This document shows, piece after piece, positions 60,601 to 64,000 of a DNA stretch of 64,000 bases. How positions within the stretch are numbered: the first letter of the stretch is position 1; each line of letters opens with the position of its first letter. This stretch comes from Glandiceps talaboti (Eukaryota; Hemichordata; Enteropneusta; Spengelidae), in contig NC_135556.1 in NCBI RefSeq assembly GCF_964340395.1, positions 26,686,562 through 26,750,561 on the forward strand, in the 5' to 3' direction. A program made the translations under genes and the position numbers. The notes below the pieces were generated by a model. The model was not told the origin of the DNA, ran no database searches, and worked only from the letters and a program-made list of their open reading frames with translations.

Positions 60601-63493
60601 GTCACAGCAATGGAGGTGGATTGTAATGATACTGCTAAAATTATTGGAGTGGATGATTCTAGTAATAGTGGACAGTCTGAACATACTGATAACATGATGA
60701 AAGATACGTCTGAAACAGGGACGGAACTAAACAGCAAGTCAAATTGTTGTGGACATTCAACAGAGCTGAGTATTGAAGAGAAATTACAACAGGGTATTAC
60801 AATCAAGAATGGCGATAAACTAACAATTACTGAAATTTACATCATGGTAGGTCAACTTATCCAAAATTTGACTCATTACAAAAAATGTGGACATTTTGTT
60901 TTCCAACATGTGTTTTCGTTGTCCAGATGTTGCTCAGCTGAAAGAAAAAAATGAATGTGTCTCCAAGAGTCGGAGACAAGATCCTGGGGTCCTCCTATGA
61001 TGTGTATTTGGTGGATAAATGCCAAAAAGTTAAAAAAAAAAGAGAAAGATATATGTATACTCTTACATCCAAAAGTTGATCTCCATGACCTTTGTGTGAC
61101 CCTGGACTAGTATTTCAGGTGCCATTTGTGCAAATCAAATTGTAACCACGGCGTCCAACTCTTGTGTTCCTAAATGTCACAGTACCTTTTCCAAGGGCAA
61201 AGATGTTAATTTTAATTGTCTTTTAAAGTGAGCTAGACTGCCTATATAACTATACATGTAATAACCTTGTGCTATACTGAGTCTACTTCCTATGCCACAA
61301 CAATATGACCCCCTGTGGATCATTCACCAAATAGCCATAGGTCGGTTTGAATTTATTGAATGGACATCAGTAAAACAGAAAATGGTGAATGAGAAAAAGT
61401 GGCGATGCATATATACAAGAAATGAAATGGGAATTGATGAAGGAAAAGTCCTAAAACCTATCAAAACTATCTTACTCTATCTATCTTTATCTCAATTGTT
61501 AAATTTCCAAACTTATATGGCAGCTGATATCTTTTGCAGCTTGGTATGCCAGAAAAGATGAAATTTGAGTACAGTTGGAAGAAAGAAGAACAAGAAATAA
61601 AGACAAAAGTGTCTGAAAACCAGACCCAGGGTGTCTGTGGACCAAGTGTTTCAAGTCCGGATAAACAAGGTGTGAACAAACAAGATCAAGTGTCAGATAA
61701 AACTGTACCAAATGACAACTCCAAGTTTGTGAAAACCATTGGTAGGCTGATTCAGTTGGCTAGCCTAGAGTTAGCTGAAGTCAACAAACCTAAACAGGTA
61801 AGTCTTATTTAGTTCTTCCTTGTATAGAGTAGGAGCTGGTTTGGCTCAGGATTACAATTTAGGTATGAATAACAGTTGTCTTGAAAAACAATAGAAAAAG
61901 TAGGTTCAGAACACAAGAATGATTCTATGTAATCCTTATAGCTCCACTGATAAGATAACACTAATGTGAGAACCTGGGATTGAAACCCTGCCCTTTAAGT
62001 CTCCATTGGCAAGATAACACTAATGTGAGAACCTGGGATTGAAACCCTGGCCTTTAAGTTAGTAAGAAACCTGAGTTGCTGAGGCTAGCTTTTGTGATTA
62101 TTTAAACCCCAACAGTGTTGGTGATATAGTTCTGTATAATATAATTTCTGTAATATCTTTGGTGGCAATGATGACAAATTTGTGAAATGAATGCAACACA
62201 TGATTTGCTTATATTATACGCTATACTGAGCCACTTGACAATAAAGGTATCCAAGTATTACTAGTAGAATCCCTTTTGCACCATTCTTATTGATAATTAC
62301 CATACAAGACAGAAAAAAATGAATTTGTGAGTAGGGTTCATGACAAGTTTTACACATGTACTTACATACTTTTTAGGTGAAATGTATGTGCAGATTTTAC
62401 AAGATACCAAAAACTTAAAAATAGCAGCAACTGACATTTAAGCTAGGCCTGTATTAATGACTTACTTTCATTCAGTGTCTGACAAACTAAGAATAGAATA
62501 GATGGAATACATACTTTGAAGCAAGTGTGACCTTCCTCTTTCTCACTATGTAGAGTACCAGTACAAACGGATCACCAGCAAGGTCATCAGTAGTTACAGC
62601 AAGTACTACCCCTCCATCAAAGTCTAATTTAAGTGGTTCTAAAACCTCTGGTAATAACAGAAGTCCTAAAGAAACAAGTAAAATTACAACACCTAAAGTA
62701 CAAAATGTGTCATCTAAAGCCGTGGTTGCAATGCCAAATAACAGTGCAATTGGTAAGATAGATAAAGACAGGGATGTCTTTCTACTACCAACTATTCCTA
62801 TTATTCCGAAGAAGATATCACCAACAACGCTACAAGATAAAACATTTATGCAACAATTACAAACCATCAATGTAAGTCTGCATTATCTTCTGTGTTTTCT
62901 TTTCATCTACCGTCAATTTTAATTCATAATATTTTTCTCATACAATTTCAATAGTCTTAGAATGAAGGGTTTTTCCCAAAACATCAACTTTATACTTTTT
63001 GGACTGAGGACATTTTGTATTGTGTTTTCTAAGATTTGTATCACAACTTACATAAAATGACAGGGGAATGTGTGTGTCCAAATATTTGTTGTGAATTAGT
63101 GTCAGGAGATTTGCTTGATTCTTGTTTGAATCCCTCAATTTCTCTCTTTATCAGATTCTTGTCACTGTTCTACTCTAATAATGAAGCTATCAGTAATCAA
63201 GTTGGAATACAATTGTTCTAATTATGGCAATGATGACAAGTTTACAAATGACAGCAACATATGATGTGCTATTTTTATACGCTATACTGAGCTATAATTT
63301 GCCTAGATTGTCTGTAGATGTAGTGTTGAAGTTCGTACATTGCATAGTACACTTTACTCTGTGGACATAGTGTTCAAACATTGCATAGTACACTTTACTC
63401 TGTGGACATAGTGTTTATTTTGTTGTGTTTGTTTTGTGTCAGAAACAACCAAATAGAAGGAGAACCAGAGGAAGAAAACCACTTGTTGTACAG
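51378..63493 (+). CDS. CRAMP1: CRAMP1 (cramped chromatin regulator), 5' part, 12 coding exons visible
   Basis: Coding exons 51378-51624, 52297-52391, 54285-54377, 55993-56053, 56813-56933, 57434-57519, 58474-58588, 58987-59068, 60064-60846, 61540-61797, 62554-62871 and 63443-63493 join in frame (770 residues) and continue beyond the window; human CRAMP1 is about 1,270 residues. Residues 95-165 are the SANT/Myb-like domain (WEAWTVQDKNLFFEAL, EHGKDFEAIQKYM, RHLYYRTWHKISKYI). Later landmarks are VVIELQPQTNAAWATIQS, SMAQNPRIR, LTITEIYIM/LGMPEKMKFEYSW, TFMQQLQTIN and RKPLVVQ. Cramped is a nuclear Polycomb-related factor needed for histone gene expression, so an E2F site upstream would be sensible. 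Confidence 0.92.
52297..52391 (+). CDS. CRAMP1: CRAMP1 exon 2: SANT helix 1
   Basis: Acceptor TCTTCTAG|AAAAGC and donor GAG|GTTAGC. Reads KKRWEAWTVQDKNLFFEALF, the tryptophan-bearing first helix of the cramped SANT-like domain. Confidence 0.93.
52392..54284 (+). other. CRAMP1 intron 2
   Basis: 1.9 kb. It contains a 37-bp tandem repeat at 52929-53110 and a short (GT)n tract near 53840. Nothing else recognised. Confidence 0.7.
52929..53110. repeat. 37-bp tandem repeat, four copies
   Basis: GGTTGCCACTAATGTGGGAA recurs four times (third position variant GATG in the last). The first and last copies carry an extra GGGCTTACATCTCT segment, so the array is itself symmetric in type. Confidence 0.88.
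54285..54377 (+). CDS. CRAMP1: CRAMP1 exon 3: SANT middle
   Basis: Acceptor CCACAG|CATGGA and donor CAG|GTGGAG, 31 codons, phase 0. Reads HGKDFEAIQKYMEVRHKKRG and KNKDQ, closely like vertebrate CRAMP1. Confidence 0.93.
54378..55992 (+). other. CRAMP1 intron 3
   Basis: 1.6 kb with a 43-bp minisatellite (54795-55077). A 20-base stretch around ATATTGATTTGAGCATTTTA occurs twice (about 55488 and 55913), a short direct repeat. Confidence 0.7.
54795..55077. repeat. 43-bp minisatellite, about 6.5 copies
   Basis: Unit AACCAATGACATAGACACAG plus 23 more bases, exact at 43-bp spacing. A longer variant unit with CTCATATTTTGAGCAC(T/C)GTAG starts the array (54782) and recurs near its end (55016). Confidence 0.93.
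55993..56053 (+). CDS. CRAMP1: CRAMP1 exon 4: SANT helix 3
   Basis: Acceptor GTGTGTAG|GTTCGA and donor GAAG|GTAAAC. Reads VRHLYYRTWHKISKYITPNE; 'VRH(F/L)YYRTWHKI.KYI' is diagnostic of cramped proteins. Confidence 0.94.
56657..56738 (+). repeat. Dispersed repeat, diverged copy 1
   Basis: Matches the CRAMP1-intron repeat family (GACAGCA...ATGATTTGCTA...CT.AGCCAT..AGTACAT), including one degenerate unit of the later minisatellite. Confidence 0.6.
56813..56933 (+). CDS. CRAMP1: CRAMP1 exon 5
   Basis: Acceptor CATTTCAG|AACTAA and donor AAAGG|GTAAGT. Reads ELYGLINYGELRKKVGG and GLKLNELVTKG. Phase 1 in, phase 2 out. Confidence 0.92.
57434..57519 (+). CDS. CRAMP1: CRAMP1 exon 6
   Basis: Acceptor TTTTAACAG|AGCAAC and donor GAAG|GTAATT. 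Reads RNLRIKTPICKSLKRLNSTE, like the 'IR.K.P.CRALKKL' segment of CRAMP1. Phase 2 in, phase 1 out, which joins directly and in frame to the exon at 58474. Confidence 0.92.
57698..58066 (+). repeat. Dispersed repeat copy 2 with 33-bp minisatellite
   Basis: A 60-bp core (57698-57757, ATAGATGGCAGTGATGACAA at its start) leads directly into about nine 33-bp units (GCTATACTGAGCCATGGAGT plus 13 bases). The last unit has a 6-bp insertion (ACAGTG). Because 33 is a multiple of 3 the array gives an 11-residue repeat in frame; it is intronic and not coding. Confidence 0.93.
58302..58392 (+). pseudogene. Exon-like 91-bp segment in CRAMP1 intron, phase-incompatible
   Basis: Flanked by TCATCTCAG and TCTG|GTATGT; the open frame reads DLHELEFDEEIRG and WPRLWRTKHVNLLQS. 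The exit phase (1) fits the next exon but the entry phase (0) does not fit exon 6 (phase 1), so inclusion alone would shift the frame: after the junction G the reading is Gly-Pro-Pro-stop. It could be a poison exon, a decayed exon, an exon that needs an unseen partner, or not an exon. Confidence 0.4.
58474..58588 (+). CDS. CRAMP1: CRAMP1 exon 7: VIELQP motif
   Basis: Acceptor TACACCAG|GTAATG and donor ATTAG|GTTAGT. Reads GNEEEEPIKLPAKVVIELQP and AWATIQSMAQNPRIR, a conserved block of CRAMP1. Phase 1 in, phase 2 out. Confidence 0.93.
58987..59068 (+). CDS. CRAMP1: CRAMP1 exon 8
   Basis: Acceptor AATTTTCAG|GATAAC. Reads ITAPLKKEIGSLVGFLQEKW, like '...H.K..SLI.FL..KW' of CRAMP1. The donor CTT|GTATCC is weak and chosen to fit the next exon's phase 0; another donor slightly upstream or downstream is possible. 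Confidence 0.82.
59447..59858 (+). repeat. Dispersed repeat copy 3 with 33-bp minisatellite
   Basis: Its 60-bp core is identical to 57698-57757; about 10.5 units follow, the first ones with TTTATA(C/T)GC instead of TTTAGATGC. It is followed at 59869 by a 25-base match to the end of the exon-like segment at 58377-58402. Confidence 0.92.
60064..60846 (+). CDS. CRAMP1: CRAMP1 exon 9: large Cys- and Ser-rich exon
   Basis: Acceptor CTACCTTCAG|TTGCGA and donor ATCATG|GTAGGT, 261 codons, phase 0. Begins LRSLRPFLNDEPHAFLTLKV, continues through Lys/Ser-rich sequence with several Cys pairs (CGKC, CENC, CVC) and an acidic stretch, and ends KLTITEIYIM, equivalent to 'LTLAEVY.M' in vertebrate CRAMP1. Confidence 0.88.
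61540..61797 (+). CDS. CRAMP1: CRAMP1 exon 10
   Basis: Acceptor CTTTTGCAG|CTTGGT and donor CAG|GTAAGT, 86 codons, phase 0. Begins LGMPEKMKFEYSWKKEEQE, the continuation of the conserved block split by the intron, and ends with helix IGRLIQLASLELAEVN. Confidence 0.9.
61938..62060. repeat. About 60-bp direct repeat, two copies
   Basis: AAGATAACACTAATGTGAGA and the following CCTGGGATTGAAACCCTG occur twice in tandem in a CRAMP1 intron. Confidence 0.9.
62163..62234 (+). repeat. Dispersed repeat copy 4, no minisatellite
   Basis: Diverged copy of the core ending CGCTATACTGAGCCA, with no tandem units after it. Confidence 0.85.
62554..62871 (+). CDS. CRAMP1: CRAMP1 exon 11
   Basis: Acceptor ACTATGTAG|AGTACC and donor AAT|GTAAGT, 106 codons, phase 0. 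Mostly Ser/Thr/Lys-rich; ends DKTFMQQLQTIN, matching the conserved '.F..(H/Q)L..I' of CRAMP1. Confidence 0.88.
63223..63293 (+). repeat. Dispersed repeat copy 5, no minisatellite
   Basis: Copy of the core ending CGCTATACTGAGC, with no tandem units after it. All five copies point the same way as CRAMP1. Confidence 0.88.
63317..63418. repeat. About 45-bp tandem repeat, two copies
   Basis: CATTGCATAGTACACTTTAC plus TCTGTGGACATAGTGTT repeated in tandem just before CRAMP1 exon 12. Confidence 0.9.
63443..63493 (+). CDS. CRAMP1: CRAMP1 exon 12: RKPLVVQ
   Basis: Acceptor TTTGTGTCAG|AAACAA and donor CAG|GTAATC, 17 codons. Reads KQPNRRRTRGRKPLVVQ; 'RKPLVVQ' is conserved in CRAMP1. The gene continues to the right of the window. 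Confidence 0.9.
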
Positions 63494-63720
63494 GTAATCT
63501 ATAATAATTATAAAATGTATCTTTGTATGAATTATTAGAATGCTATGTATTGCAAGGCTCAAAATTAGCAGTCGTCCAGGGAGATGAGTTTACAAGGTGG
63601 TTGTCTATTAGACAAATAGAAATCATAAGATAGTTGTTGTTGAAACTCACGTGGCTAAATGTGACTACTAGTACAAAGTGTAGTTGAACTTGAGTCCAGT
63701 ATTGTATGGGTTAAGTAAAC

Positions 63721-63915
63721 CCCCCCCCCCCCACACACACATATACATACACATACACACACATATAGACACACATACACATACACACACATACACACAC
63801 ACACGCACGCACACACATATAGACACACATACATATACACACATATACACACATACATACACACACACATACATACACACACACACCCACACACACACAC
63901 ACCCACACACACACA

Positions 63916-63988
<73 letters not shown>
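63721..63988. repeat. C-run and (CA)n compound microsatellite
   Basis: A run of Cs, then interrupted CACA/CATA and a pure (CA)n tract to 63988, in the last CRAMP1 intron of the window. The minus strand gives meaningless Cys-Val repeats. Confidence 0.97.
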
Positions 63989-63990
<2 letters not shown>

Positions 63991-64000
63991 AGTTAAAGAG

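Noticed and set aside
61292-61561. 89-codon frame before CRAMP1 exon 10
   Set aside because: It lies in an intron; its end overlaps exon 10 in a different frame, while the exon frame matches CRAMP1.
63655-63988. Cys-Val repeat proteins on the minus strand
   Set aside because: Translation of the (CA)n microsatellite; the same holds for frames over 44086-44366 and 7298-7678.

Overview
The window is nuclear DNA from an animal, most likely an invertebrate bilaterian. It is AT-rich, its genes are split by many GT-AG introns of 0.3-4.6 kb, and the intergenic spaces hold microsatellites and minisatellites. The three genes (an INF2-type formin, a Jupiter/HN1-family protein and CRAMP1) are typical of bilaterians. 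I cannot name the species or phylum. There is no sign of operons, bacteria or virus.

Region 1 (1-18.6 kb, + strand): the 3' part of an INF2-like formin. It covers the end of the DID/dimerisation region, the FH1 polyproline tract, the whole FH2 domain over ten exons, and one 5.8-kb terminal exon coding for a very long Ser/Pro/Lys-rich tail. A polyadenylation signal follows at 18.54 kb.

Region 2 (18.6-36 kb): intergenic. The centre is a 7,383-bp foldback transposon (24,869-32,251). It is flanked by a perfect 9-bp target-site duplication, has identical 62-bp termini, and consists of two inverted arms. Each arm carries 24 copies, in register, of a 155-bp tandem unit, itself built of five ~31-bp hairpin-forming subrepeats. 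This is the most striking object in the window. Nearby, 40 bp of the formin tail exon is copied exactly into intergenic DNA at 19.73 kb.

Region 3 (36-49.2 kb, - strand): a five-exon Jupiter microtubule-associated homolog (JPT/HN1 family). It has the family's N- and C-terminal PPGG motifs, and a middle enlarged by acidic tandem repeats and KSP-type repeats.

Region 4 (50-64 kb, + strand): the first 770 codons of CRAMP1 (cramped), divergent from JPT, with an E2F consensus and CCAAT box in the shared upstream region; the gene runs off the right edge. Its introns hold at least five copies of a short repeat, two of which grow into 33-bp minisatellites, plus a puzzling exon-like segment whose phase does not fit. 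JPT2 and CRAMP1 are also neighbours on human 16p13.3, so the pair looks like ancient microsynteny.

The gene models are manual splice reconstructions: every listed junction keeps the frame, but none has transcript support here.
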